Assembly: GCF_015070875.1 (NCBI RefSeq)
Contig: NZ_JADDIV010000002.1
Location: 186,001-250,000, forward strand
Source: Ramlibacter pallidus
GTDB taxonomy: Bacteria > Pseudomonadota > Gammaproteobacteria > Burkholderiales > Burkholderiaceae_C
Direction of reading: 5' to 3'
DNA: 64,000 nt
Part shown: one piece after another, positions 12,205 through 20,490 of the stretch
How the letters are laid out: each line of letters begins with the position of its first letter
Position numbering within the stretch: position 1 is the stretch's first letter
Made by a program: the position numbers and the translations under genes
The notes under the pieces: generated by a model
Seen by the model: the letters and a program-made list of their open reading frames with translations, nothing else
What the model was told of the DNA's origin: nothing
Databases searched by the model: none

Positions 12205-13968
12205 TCAACCCGCGAGCGCCTGCGCCGGGTCTTCCGACGCCACCACGTCGCGCGCCCAGCCCTCGAGCCGGGTGGCATCGGCGCGCAACACCTCCTGCTT
12301 CACGGCGAGGATCTGCGCCGGGTGCATGGAGAAGCTGCGCAGGCCCAGGCCGATGAGCAGCCGGGTGAACTGCGTGTCGCCGGCCATTTCGCCGCAGACG
12401 CTCACCGGCTTGCCCTGCCGCCGGCATTCGGCGATGGTGCCGGCGACCAATCCCAGCACCGCCGGGTGGCAGGGGTCGTAGAGGTGCGCCACCGACTCGT
12501 CGGCGCGGTCGATCGCCAGCGTGTACTGGATCAGGTCGTTGGTGCCGATCGAGAGGTAGTCGAAGTACCGCAGGAAGGTCCGCACCTGCAGCGCGGCGGC
12601 GGGGATCTCGATCATCGCGCCGATGGAGACCGGGCCGTACGCCACGCCGCGGTTGTCCAGTTCGGCGCGCGCGAAGTCGATCAGGGACAGCGTCTGGCGG
12701 ATCTCCGTGCCGTGCGCCAGCATCGGTACCAGCAGGTTGACCTTGCCGTGCGCGGCCGCGCGCAGGATGGCGCGCAGCTGGGTGCGGAACATCTCCGGCT
12801 CCGACAGGCTCCAGCGGATGGCGCGCAGGCCCAGGGCCGGGTTCAGGTGCGTGTCGTAGCGGCGCGTTTCGTCCAGCGGCTTGTCCGCGCCCACGTCCAC
12901 CGTCCGGATCGTGACGGGCAGGCCCTGCATGCCCTCGACGGCCTTGCGGTAGGCGAGGTACTGCTCCTCCTCGTCCGGCATGCGGCCTTCGCGGCCCATG
13001 AACAGGAACTCACTGCGGAACAGGCCGACGCCCACGGCGCCCGCGCGCAAGGCGGCTTCCGCGTCTTCGGGCAGTTCGATATTCGCCAGCAGTTCCACCT
13101 TCTGGCCGTCCAGCGTGACCGCGGGCGTGTGGCGCAGCCGGCCCAGGCGGCCGCGTTCCAGTTCGACCTGCCGCTGCTTGTACCCGTATTCGGCCAGGAT
13201 GATGGGCGACGGATCGACGATCATCACGCCGCCGTCGCCGTCGATGATGACCCAGTCGTCCTGCCGCACCAGCTGGCTGGCGCCGCGGGCCCCGACCACC
13301 GCCGGGATGTCCAGGCTGCGCGCGACGATCGCCGTGTGCGAGGTCTTGCCGCCGACATCGGTGACGAAGCCGGCGAACACGCTCTGCTTGAACTGCAGCA
13401 TGTCGGCCGGCGACAGGTCGTGCGCGACCAGCACCAGGGGAACGTCGACGCTGTCGTCCAGCAGCCGGTCCTGCTGCGTCCTGCGCCGCGGAGTCGCCGG
13501 CGCCACCGGCGCGCCGAGGCCCTTCATGTAGCGCAGGATGCGTTCGGCGACCTGCTCGAGGTCGGCCTTGCGCTCGCGCAGGTACTCGTCCTCCATCTCG
13601 TCGAACTGGCGCGAGAGGGCTTCCAGCTGCGTGGTCAGCGCCCATTCGGCGTTGTACAGGCGGTCCGTGATCCAGTGCTTGACGCCGCCGATCAGCTCCT
13701 GGTCCTGCAGCAGCATCAGGTGCACGTCCAGCAGGGCCGACAGTTCGTGCGGCGCTTCCTTGGGCCCCATCCCGGCGATGGTCTGCTGCAGCCGGTGGAT
13801 CTCCTCGATCACCGCGTCGCGGCCGACGCGGATGCGCTCGATCTCCGCTTCCACCTGCGAAGGCTGGATGAAGTAGTGGGCCACGTCGGCGCGGCCCGAG
13901 CCCATGACGACCGCCCGCCCGATGGCAATGCCCCGGGCGACGGCGATGCCATGGACGGCGAAGGTCAC
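12205..13968 (-). CDS. ptsI: Phosphoenolpyruvate-protein phosphotransferase (PTS enzyme I)
   Basis: Takes phosphate from PEP and passes it to HPr. The GTG at 13968 gives 587 residues, normal for enzyme I. The phosphorylated histidine is His211 in GGKTSHTAIVARSLD; the PEP-binding barrel shows FRSEFLFMGR and, near the end, VSVCGEMAGD. No N-terminal GAF domain precedes it, so it is EI rather than nitrogen-type PtsP. The start codon shares one base with the ptsH stop (TAGTG), so translation is coupled. No sugar-specific EIIBC is in the window, pointing to a regulatory PTS or a distant permease. Confidence 0.92.
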   Translation of the reverse strand: MTFAVHGIAVARGIAIGRAVVMGSGRADVAHYFIQPSQVEAEIERIRVGRDAVIEEIHRLQQTIAGMGPKEAPHELSALLDVHLMLLQDQELIGGVKHWITDRLYNAEWALTTQLEALSRQFDEMEDEYLRERKADLEQVAERILRYMKGLGAPVAPATPRRRTQQDRLLDDSVDVPLVLVAHDLSPADMLQFKQSVFAGFVTDVGGKTSHTAIVARSLDIPAVVGARGASQLVRQDDWVIIDGDGGVMIVDPSPIILAEYGYKQRQVELERGRLGRLRHTPAVTLDGQKVELLANIELPEDAEAALRAGAVGVGLFRSEFLFMGREGRMPDEEEQYLAYRKAVEGMQGLPVTIRTVDVGADKPLDETRRYDTHLNPALGLRAIRWSLSEPEMFRTQLRAILRAAAHGKVNLLVPMLAHGTEIRQTLSLIDFARAELDNRGVAYGPVSIGAMIEIPAAALQVRTFLRYFDYLSIGTNDLIQYTLAIDRADESVAHLYDPCHPAVLGLVAGTIAECRRQGKPVSVCGEMAGDTQFTRLLIGLGLRSFSMHPAQILAVKQEVLRADATRLEGWARDVVASEDPAQALAG

Positions 13969-14237
13969 TACTCGCCCTCCCCGAACTTGTCGGCGATGAG
14001 TGCCAGCAGCGCGTCCATCGCTTCCTGCTCCTTCGGCCCGTCGGTCTCCAGCGTCACTTCCGACCCCACGCCGGCGGCCAGCATCATCACGCCCATGATG
14101 CTCTTGGCGTTGACGCGGCGCTCGCCGCGGCTGAGCCACACCTCGCAGGGAAAACTGCCGGCCAGCTTGGTCAGCTTGGCCGAGGCCCGGGCGTGCAGGC
14201 CCAGCTTATTGCTGATGGTCGTGTTCTTCTGGATCAT
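13968..14237 (-). CDS. ptsH: PTS phosphocarrier protein HPr
   Basis: Small phosphocarrier that accepts phosphate from enzyme I and donates it to EIIA. The 89-residue protein has the active-site His15 in KLGLHARASAK and the regulatory-site Ser46 in VNAKSIMGVMML; conservation of that serine suggests possible control by an HPr kinase, common in betaproteobacteria, but no kinase gene is in the window. The start overlaps the end of the upstream EIIA gene by 32 bases. Confidence 0.94.
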   Translation of the reverse strand: MIQKNTTISNKLGLHARASAKLTKLAGSFPCEVWLSRGERRVNAKSIMGVMMLAAGVGSEVTLETDGPKEQEAMDALLALIADKFGEGE

Positions 14238-14661
14238 GTTTGCGTTTGGCCTGGTTCTGCGGCGCGGTGATCGCGACCTGCATCACGCCCTGCGTGCCGC
14301 CCACCACGGCGCGCGACACCAGCGTGTCCAGCGCTTCGTGGCGGTAGCTCACCGCGCGCAGCAGCATGGGCAGGTTCACGCCCGTGATCAGGCGGGAGCC
14401 CACGCCGTCGACCAGCTTCTGGGCGACGTTGCTGGGCGTGGCCCCGAAGATGTCGGTCAGCACCAGCACGCCCTTGATGCCGGGCACGCGGGTCAGCTGC
14501 TCGATCGCGATGCGCGACGTGGCCAGGGTCTCGTCCGGCGACAGGTTCGGCTGCACGTCGATCGCCATCACCGCCGCCCCGCAGTCGGGGAACACATGCA
14601 GCGCGCACTGCCGCAGCGCGTTGGCGAGCGGGGCGTGGGCGATCAGCAGAATGGCGTTCAT
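14206..14661 (-). CDS. PTS EIIA component, mannose type
   Basis: Cytoplasmic EIIA domain of the mannose/fructose/sorbose PTS family, 151 residues. The N-terminus MNAILLIAHAPLANAL carries the phospho-accepting histidine (His9). The conserved LVLTDIFGATPSN segment is present. It is the first of three overlapping genes EIIA-HPr-EI, a set seen in betaproteobacteria without a matching permease, where it is thought to be regulatory. Its ATG overlaps the stop of the MFS gene (ATGA). Confidence 0.9.
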   Translation of the reverse strand: MNAILLIAHAPLANALRQCALHVFPDCGAAVMAIDVQPNLSPDETLATSRIAIEQLTRVPGIKGVLVLTDIFGATPSNVAQKLVDGVGSRLITGVNLPMLLRAVSYRHEALDTLVSRAVVGGTQGVMQVAITAPQNQAKRKHDPEEHDHQQ

Positions 14662-15881
14662 GGGCTCTGCCGCCGATTATGGCTTCTGCTCCACAGGAAC
14701 CACGCATAGGACAGCACGCTCGTGGCGAGGAACACACTGAAGGCGGCGCGGAAGGCCTGCACCTCCGCGAACCCGCCGGCGCGGAAGGCGTCGATCAGGA
14801 GGCCGATGCCCCACTGCACGATGAACACGCCCAGGAAGATCACCAGGTTGTAGGCCGAGAGGGCGCGCCCCGCCAGCGAGGCCGGGAACACCATGCCCAC
14901 GGCGGGCTGCGCCAGCGACACGAAGGTGCTGGACATGCAGAACAGCGCCAGCGTGAACGCGCCGGCCGCCGGTCCCATCACGATCAATGCGCCCAGGGCG
15001 ACGAAGCTGAGGGGCAGCCCCCACGCGATCAGGGTGTCGGTGCCGATGCCGCGGCGCTGCAGCGAAGGCGTCAGCATGCCCCAGCTCCAGAACGTCGCGA
15101 GCATGCAGATGTTGATGGTGAAGAGGCCCCCGGCGGACGCGAGCGGCTCGTAGCCCGCGACCCGCACCATCCACGGCCCGGCCCAGAGGGTCTGCACGGC
15201 GATCATGCCGCCGTAGCTGAAGAAACCGACCGGCGTCATCTGCAGGAAGTACGGATGGCGCCAGACCTCGCGGTAGCTGCCTTGCGTGGCGTCGGCGCCG
15301 GCTTCCTCCGTGTCCCAGCGCGGCACCTGCCACGCGATCAGCGCCATCGCCAGCGCCATCAGGGCCGCCAGGCCCCAGAACAGCGGCCGCCAGCCGGCCA
15401 CGGGCAGCAGCCACTGCACGGGCAGCGTCGACGACAACATGCCGAACGAACCCGTCATCAGCATCCAGGAGTTGGTGCGCAGTTGCACCGGCGGGCTGAA
15501 CCAGCGGCGGTAGCCGGTGAGCGGCGCCATCAGGCAGGCGCTGACGCCCGCGCCGCACAGCACGCGGGCGGCCAGCAGCCAGGAGAAGCTGGTCGCGAGC
15601 GCAAAGGCCGCGCACCCGAGCACGGCCACGGCCAGGAACCACAGGATGACCTTCTTCGGCCCGTGCCGGTCGAGCCAGGTCCCCAGCGGCAGCTGGATGG
15701 CCGCGAAGCCCAGGAAGTAGCCGCCCGCCAGCAGGCCGAGGTCGGCCGCGTTCAGCCGGAACTCCGCCGTGAGGGTGGGCGACAGCGTCGCCGTGATCGC
15801 ACGCACCAGCGCCGAGAAGAAGTAGGCGAACGCGAAGGCGAGGAACACCAGCACCGCCTGGCGGCGCGCGAGCAGGGACAT
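14658..15881 (-). CDS. MFS transporter
   Basis: Twelve-helix major facilitator, 407 residues from the ATG at 15881 (MSLLARRQAVLVFLAFAFAY). The loop-2 motif is visible as GTWLDRHGPKKVI. The reading frame continues upstream for 85 codons, but that part is non-hydrophobic and overlaps the next gene's control region, so I exclude it. Substrate unknown. The gene is divergent from a CoA transferase, and its stop overlaps the EIIA start by 4 bases, so it heads the MFS-EIIA-HPr-EI transcript. Confidence 0.85.
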   Translation of the reverse strand: MSLLARRQAVLVFLAFAFAYFFSALVRAITATLSPTLTAEFRLNAADLGLLAGGYFLGFAAIQLPLGTWLDRHGPKKVILWFLAVAVLGCAAFALATSFSWLLAARVLCGAGVSACLMAPLTGYRRWFSPPVQLRTNSWMLMTGSFGMLSSTLPVQWLLPVAGWRPLFWGLAALMALAMALIAWQVPRWDTEEAGADATQGSYREVWRHPYFLQMTPVGFFSYGGMIAVQTLWAGPWMVRVAGYEPLASAGGLFTINICMLATFWSWGMLTPSLQRRGIGTDTLIAWGLPLSFVALGALIVMGPAAGAFTLALFCMSSTFVSLAQPAVGMVFPASLAGRALSAYNLVIFLGVFIVQWGIGLLIDAFRAGGFAEVQAFRAAFSVFLATSVLSYAWFLWSRSHNRRQSP

Positions 15882-15924
15882 CGGGATCCTGGATGAAGGG
15901 ACGCCGCCTCTGCGGCGGGCGGCT

Positions 15925-15957
15925 GCGGCCATTATCGGGTTGCCGATAATGGGCCGC
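15925..15957. promoter_or_regulatory. Long inverted repeat abutting the CoA-transferase start
   Basis: Perfect 10-base arms CCATTATCGG (15929-15938) and CCGATAATGG (15943-15952) with a four-base GTTG centre, extended by GCGGCC/GGCCGC with one extra G. It lies in the 76-base divergent gap between the MFS gene and the CoA transferase, ending one base before the ATG at 15958. It could be a regulator operator or an mRNA hairpin that hides the start codon. Confidence 0.6.
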
Positions 15958-17193
15958 ATGAATGCTCTCGATGGAATCCGCGTGCTCGACCTGTCGCGCG
16001 TCCTGGCCGGCCCGTGGTGCACGCAGACCCTGGCGGATCTCGGCGCCGACGTGATCAAGATCGAGCGGCCCGGTACCGGGGACGACACGCGCACCTGGGG
16101 CCCGCCGTTCCTGCAGGACCGCGACGGCAAGGACACGGCCGAGGCCGCCTACTACCTCGGCACCAACCGCAACAAGCGCTCCGTGACCTGCGACATCGCG
16201 CACCCCGAAGGGCAGGCGCTGGTTCGCGAGCTGGTGAAGCACTGCCACGTGTTCGTCGAGAATTTCAAGGTCGGCGACATGGCCCGCTACGGCCTCGACC
16301 ACGCCTCGCTGAAGGCGCTCAACCCGCGGCTGGTCTACTGCAGCGTCACCGGCTTCGGCCAGACCGGTCCCTACCGCGAGCGCGCCGGCTACGACTACGC
16401 GATCCAGGGGATGGGCGGCCTCATGAGCATCACCGGCGAGCGCGACGACCTCGGCGGCGGTCCGCAGAAGGTCGGCGTCGCGGTGGCCGACCTGTTCACC
16501 GGCATGTATGCGACGGTCGGCATCCTGGCCGCGCTGCGCCACGCCGACCGCACCGGCGAAGGACAGCACCTCGACATGGCCCTCCTCGATGCGCAGGTGG
16601 CGATGCTGGCCAACCTGGGCGCGAACTACCTGGTGAGCGGCAAGGTGCCCGGCCGCGCGGGCAACGCGCACCAGAACATCGTGCCTTACCAGGTGTTCGA
16701 GGTCGCGCCCACCGCCGACGGCCGCAAGGACCACGTGATCATCGCGGTGGGCAACGACGGCCAGTTCGCGAAGTACTGCCAGGTCGCCGGGCAGCCGGAG
16801 CTCGCCTCGGACCCACGGTTCGCCAAGAACCAGGACCGCGTGCGCAACCGCGCGGTGCTGGTGCCCTTGCTCGAGGCCGTGATGAAGACCCGGCCGAAGG
16901 GCGAGTGGCTGGCGGCGCTGGAAGCCGCCAAGGTGCCTTGCGGCGCCATCAACGACATCGGCGAGGTGTTCGCCGACCCGCACGTGCGCGAACGTGGCAT
17001 GGTGCACCAGTGGGACCACCCGCTGGCGGGCACGGTGAACCTCGTGGCCAGCCCGCTCAAGCTCGGAGGCACGCCGGTGCGCACGGACCTGCCGCCGCCG
17101 CTGCTGGGCGAACACACGCAGGAAGTGCTGACGGAATTGCTGGGCTGGGACGACGAGCGCATCACGGCCCTGCGCGACCAGGAGGTGATCTGA
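15958..17193 (+). CDS. CaiB/BaiF (type III) CoA transferase
   Basis: Transfers CoA between organic acids. The 411-residue protein begins MNALDGIRVLDLSRVLAGP, the family signature, and has the conserved VENFKVGDMARYGLD and the region QHLDMALLDAQ containing the expected catalytic aspartate. Substrate is not predictable. An ATG at 15940 would add six residues but lies inside the inverted repeat; 15958 matches the family start. No Shine-Dalgarno sequence is evident before it. The esterase gene follows after one base. Confidence 0.9.
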   Translation: MNALDGIRVLDLSRVLAGPWCTQTLADLGADVIKIERPGTGDDTRTWGPPFLQDRDGKDTAEAAYYLGTNRNKRSVTCDIAHPEGQALVRELVKHCHVFVENFKVGDMARYGLDHASLKALNPRLVYCSVTGFGQTGPYRERAGYDYAIQGMGGLMSITGERDDLGGGPQKVGVAVADLFTGMYATVGILAALRHADRTGEGQHLDMALLDAQVAMLANLGANYLVSGKVPGRAGNAHQNIVPYQVFEVAPTADGRKDHVIIAVGNDGQFAKYCQVAGQPELASDPRFAKNQDRVRNRAVLVPLLEAVMKTRPKGEWLAALEAAKVPCGAINDIGEVFADPHVRERGMVHQWDHPLAGTVNLVASPLKLGGTPVRTDLPPPLLGEHTQEVLTELLGWDDERITALRDQEVI

Positions 17194-17194
17194 G

Positions 17195-17932
17195 ATGGCA
17201 AATTTCGTTCTCGTGCACGGGGCCTGGCACGGCGGCTGGTGCTGGCGCCGCGTGGTGGCGCCGCTGCAGGCGCAGGGCCACCGCGTGCATGCGGTGACGC
17301 TGACCGGGCTCGGCGAGCGCGCCCATCTGATGTCCTCGCTCATCACGCTGGAGACGCACATCTCCGACGTGATGAACGTGGTGGAGGCCGAGGAGCTGCA
17401 GGACGTGGTGCTCGCCGCGCATTCGTACGCCGGCATGCTCGGCACGGCCGTGGCGGACCGCATGCCGCAGCGCCTGCGCCACCTCGTCTACGTGGACGCG
17501 GTCGTGCCGAAGCCGGGAGAGAGCTGGGCCAGCACGCAGTCCAGCGCCACGCGCGAGGCCCGCCTCGCCGCGGCGCAGGCGTCGCCCGACTACAGCTTTC
17601 CCGCGCCGGACCCGAAGGTGTTCGGGCTGGAAGCCGAGGACCACGCGTGGGTCCAGCGCCGGCAGACGCCCCATCCCGGCCACACGTACCAGGCGCAGCT
17701 GCAGTTCGACCCGCGGCGCGTCGCGGCCGTGCCGCGCACCTTCGTGGATTGCAACCGGCCGGCGCTGGGCACCATCGATGCCGTCCGCCAGCGCGTGCGC
17801 GACCGCAACTTCTGGGACGGCGCCTGGCAGGGCGGCGGCGGCGCGCGCATCGTGGAGATCGCGACCGGGCACGATCCCATGGTCAGCGCGCCGGCCGACC
17901 TGGTCCGGGTGCTGCTGGAAGCCGCGGCTTGA
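17195..17932 (+). CDS. Alpha/beta hydrolase of the plant methylesterase-like type
   Basis: Cytoplasmic 245-residue serine hydrolase. The oxyanion segment is FVLVHGAWHGGWCWRR, the nucleophile serine sits in LAAHSYAGML, and the catalytic histidine in IATGHDPM. This build resembles SABP2/hydroxynitrile-lyase-type carboxylesterases. A strong ribosome site GGAGGTGAT lies 7 bases before the ATG, inside the end of the CoA transferase gene, so the two are co-translated. A role in degrading an ester or CoA-linked acid with its neighbour is plausible, not shown. Confidence 0.85.
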   Translation: MANFVLVHGAWHGGWCWRRVVAPLQAQGHRVHAVTLTGLGERAHLMSSLITLETHISDVMNVVEAEELQDVVLAAHSYAGMLGTAVADRMPQRLRHLVYVDAVVPKPGESWASTQSSATREARLAAAQASPDYSFPAPDPKVFGLEAEDHAWVQRRQTPHPGHTYQAQLQFDPRRVAAVPRTFVDCNRPALGTIDAVRQRVRDRNFWDGAWQGGGGARIVEIATGHDPMVSAPADLVRVLLEAAA

Positions 17933-17994
17933 CCCGCCGGCCGGCACGAACTTTCCGGCTGGGCCAGAATCCGAAGCACATGCAACACGCGGGA

Positions 17995-18501
17995 ATGAAG
18001 ATGTCGGCAAATGCATGGGGCGCACGCGCGCTCCTGGCGACGGTGGTGGTGGCAACGGCCCTGCTGGCGGGCTGCGCGCGCGACGCGGCGCCGCAATCCA
18101 CCTTCGTGCTCCTGGACGGGTCGAAGAAGACCACGGCCGACCTCCAGGGCAAGGTGACGCTGGTGAACTTCTGGGCGACCAGCTGCACCACCTGCGTGGC
18201 CGAGATGCCGAAGATGGTCTCCACCTACGAGAAGTACAAGGCGAAGGGCTACGACCATGTGGCGGTCGCCATGGCGTACGACCCGCCGGCCTACGTCGTC
18301 AACTACGCGCAGACGCGCAAGCTGCCCTTCAGCGTGGCCATCGACAACACCGGCGCCGTGGCCCAGGCCTGGGGCGACGTGAAGCTCACGCCCACGTCAT
18401 ACGTGGTGAACAAGAAGGGCGAGATCGTGAAGCGCTACGTCGGCGAACCCGACTTCGCCGAACTGCACCAGCTGATCGAGAAGCTGCTGGCCGAGAGCTG
18501 A
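17995..18501 (+). CDS. TlpA-like thioredoxin-fold lipoprotein
   Basis: Periplasmic thiol-disulfide protein of 168 residues, membrane-anchored through lipid. The N-terminus has a signal peptide ending in a lipobox (TALLAGC). The thioredoxin-fold follows, with NFWATSCTTCVAEMP holding a CTTC active site and the cis-proline in LTPTSYVV. Three possible ATGs exist (17980, 17995, 18001); 17995 gives a typical lysine n-region. Members serve in cytochrome c maturation or oxidative repair. A bidirectional terminator follows. Confidence 0.85.
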   Translation: MKMSANAWGARALLATVVVATALLAGCARDAAPQSTFVLLDGSKKTTADLQGKVTLVNFWATSCTTCVAEMPKMVSTYEKYKAKGYDHVAVAMAYDPPAYVVNYAQTRKLPFSVAIDNTGAVAQAWGDVKLTPTSYVVNKKGEIVKRYVGEPDFAELHQLIEKLLAES

Positions 18502-18519
18502 GCCGACCCTGCCCAATGG

Positions 18520-18544
18520 AAAAGCCCCGCGTCGCGGGGCTTTT
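18520..18544. terminator. Bidirectional terminator between tlpA-like gene and cytochrome c'
   Basis: Perfect hairpin with arms AAAAGCCCCGC and GCGGGGCTTTT around a GTC loop. It has runs of A and T on its two sides and lies between convergent genes, so it can stop transcription in both directions. Confidence 0.85.
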
Positions 18545-18566
18545 CGTTTCCTGCCGGGAGAAGGGC

Positions 18567-19022
18567 TCAGTCCTTGCGGAAGTCGTCGTGGCAGGCCTTG
18601 CAGGTGCCCGCCGCGGCACCGAAGGTCGCCTTGATGTTGTCCAGGTTGCCGGTCTTGGCGGCGGCGGCGAGCTTGGCGACCTCCGCCGTCATCTTGTCGT
18701 TGGCGGCGCGGAACTTGGCCTGCTCCGACCAGATTTCCGGCTTGGCGCGCGTCTCGCCCTTGTCCGAGCCGGCCACGAAGCCGTTGGCGGGCAGGTGCGA
18801 CACGACGGCCAGCACGTCGCCGTGGCGCGCAGCCGCCTGCGCATCGAACGGCGCGCGGTTGTTGGCCATGGCGCCGAGGGCACCGAAGTGGGCGGCCATG
18901 ACGCGGAACGCGCCTTGCCGGTAGCGGATCGCGTCTTCGGGCTTCTGGAAGGACTGGGCGGCGACGGAACCGGCGGCGGCGAGCGCGGCGGCGGCGAAGG
19001 CCAGGGTGCCGAGGGACTTCAT
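18567..19022 (-). CDS. Cytochrome c' (periplasmic four-helix haem protein)
   Basis: 151-residue precursor with signal peptide MKSLGTLAFAAAALAAAGSVAAQS and mature four-helix-bundle cytochrome c'. The haem site CKACH is at the very C-terminus followed by DDFRKD, diagnostic of the class. The N-terminal helix has the usual RYRQGAFRVM. Cytochromes c' bind NO and CO and can protect against nitric oxide. The ATG at 19022 has AGGAGAAG upstream. The frame is open further upstream, but only this start gives a signal peptide. Divergent from a cytochrome b gene. Confidence 0.93.
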   Translation of the reverse strand: MKSLGTLAFAAAALAAAGSVAAQSFQKPEDAIRYRQGAFRVMAAHFGALGAMANNRAPFDAQAAARHGDVLAVVSHLPANGFVAGSDKGETRAKPEIWSEQAKFRAANDKMTAEVAKLAAAAKTGNLDNIKATFGAAAGTCKACHDDFRKD

Positions 19023-19185
19023 GGAATTCTTCTCCTGGTGGGTAAAGTGGCGGGTGCCACAGCGGCAGAGTGACCTGTGTGAAAAAAGTTCGCCCGGGAA
19101 CTTGCCAGTGCGGGAATTTACTAACCCACGGCGTGCGCGGCCAGCTTCCGTGTCGCAAGCCGCCAACAGACCACAAGGGGAATCC

Positions 19186-19854
19186 ATGGCTCATCGCGTG
19201 CGGGTTTGGGACTTGCCCACCCGTCTCTTCCACTGGTCGCTGGCGCTGTGCGTGGTGTTCCTCGTGATCACGGGCTACCGCGGCGGCGACGCCATGACCT
19301 GGCATGCGCGCTTCGGTTATGCAGTGCTCACATTGCTCCTGTTCCGCGTCGTGTGGGGCTTCGCGGGCGGGCACTGGTCCCGGTTCGGCTCCTTCCTGTA
19401 CGCGCCCCGCAGCGTGGCAGCCTACCTGGCGGGACGCGCGCACCCGGACCACCTTGTCGGCCACAACCCGCTGGGCGCCGGCTCCGTGTTCGCGATGCTG
19501 CTGGTGCTGTTCGCGCAGGTGGCCACCGGGCTGGTGGGCGACGACGAGATCTCCTTCACCGGCCCGCTGAACCGGTTCGTCGCGAGCAGCAAGGGCCTGG
19601 CGGCGACCTGGTACCACAAGCAGGTCGGCCAGTGGCTGGTGATCGGGCTGGTCGTCCTGCACGTCGCCGCCATCGCCTGGTACGTGTGGCGCAAGCGCGA
19701 GACGCTGGTGCGGCCCATGGTGATCGGGGACAAGGAACTGGCGGCACCGGCGCGGTCGTCCCGCGACGACGCGCGGTCGCGCCTGGCGGCCGCGGTGGTG
19801 CTGGCGGTCTGCGCGGGCATCGTCTGGTGGATCGTCAGCCTCGGCAACGGCTGA
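19186..19854 (+). CDS. Cytochrome b561/hydrogenase-type membrane cytochrome b
   Basis: Four-helix di-haem cytochrome b of 222 residues (cytochrome_B561, hydrogenase b-type subunit family). MAHRVRVWDLPTRLFHWSLAL gives the first haem histidine; further histidines lie in MTWHARFGY, YHKQVGQW and VLHVAAIAW, with a C-terminal membrane helix. Such proteins pass electrons from the quinone pool to a periplasmic cytochrome; the divergent cytochrome c' gene 163 bases away is the obvious partner. The ATG at 19186 is preceded by AAGGGGAA. It is not next to hydrogenase genes. Confidence 0.88.
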   Translation: MAHRVRVWDLPTRLFHWSLALCVVFLVITGYRGGDAMTWHARFGYAVLTLLLFRVVWGFAGGHWSRFGSFLYAPRSVAAYLAGRAHPDHLVGHNPLGAGSVFAMLLVLFAQVATGLVGDDEISFTGPLNRFVASSKGLAATWYHKQVGQWLVIGLVVLHVAAIAWYVWRKRETLVRPMVIGDKELAAPARSSRDDARSRLAAAVVLAVCAGIVWWIVSLGNG

Positions 19855-19919
19855 AGGCGCCAAGCTCGTCCTTGGGAGCCCGCTAGAATGGTCCGTCCAC
19901 AGGCTCGCATCCCGGTACC

Positions 19920-20450
19920 TTGGACACAGCCCCCCTTCCCTTGATCGAACTGGCCCCGCCCTCGGCGAGCGAACTCGACGCCGTCCGCTCGATCTTCCGC
20001 GAGTACGCGGCGGGACTCGGCGTCGATCTCTGCTTCCAGAACTTCGAACAGGAACTCGCCGGCCTCCCCGGCGACTACGCGGCGCCGCGCGGCGCCCTGC
20101 TGCTGGCGCGCGTGGACGGCGAAGTGGCCGGCTGCTGCGCGCTGCGCCCGCTGGACAGCGCCGACTATCCCAATGCCGCCGAGATGAAGCGCCTGTTCGT
20201 GCGCAAGGCCTTCCGCGGCTTCGGGCTGGGCCGCCAGCTGGCCGAGGCGACGCTCGATGCGGCGCGGCAGGCGGGCTATGCCTGCGTGCTGCTCGACACG
20301 CTGGACGACATGGAAGCCGCACGAGCCCTCTACGAGGACCTCGGCTTCGAGGACATCCCGCCCTACTATCACAACCCCATCCCGGGGGCGCACTACCTGA
20401 AGGCGGACCTCTGGAACACGTCCCCGGCGCCTCTCAGCAGCCGGGGCTGA
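19920..20450 (+). CDS. GNAT N-acetyltransferase
   Basis: 176-residue acetyl-CoA-dependent acetyltransferase. Motif A is visible as MKRLFVRKAFRGFGLGRQLAE, and the C-terminal YEDLGFEDIPPYYHNP is the typical GNAT end. The start is a TTG at 19920; no in-frame ATG lies nearby upstream and later ATGs would remove the first strands. Substrate unknown. It stands alone between the cytochrome gene and the convergent peroxiredoxin gene. Confidence 0.85.
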   Translation: MDTAPLPLIELAPPSASELDAVRSIFREYAAGLGVDLCFQNFEQELAGLPGDYAAPRGALLLARVDGEVAGCCALRPLDSADYPNAAEMKRLFVRKAFRGFGLGRQLAEATLDAARQAGYACVLLDTLDDMEAARALYEDLGFEDIPPYYHNPIPGAHYLKADLWNTSPAPLSSRG

Positions 20451-20490
20451 CTCTTCCTCCCTCCCCTTGCGGAAGGGCCGGTGCGGGGGC

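Noticed and set aside
12322..14709. 795-codon plus-strand frame opposite ptsI-ptsH-EIIA
   Set aside because: Composition typical of an antisense shadow; the minus genes have intact active sites.
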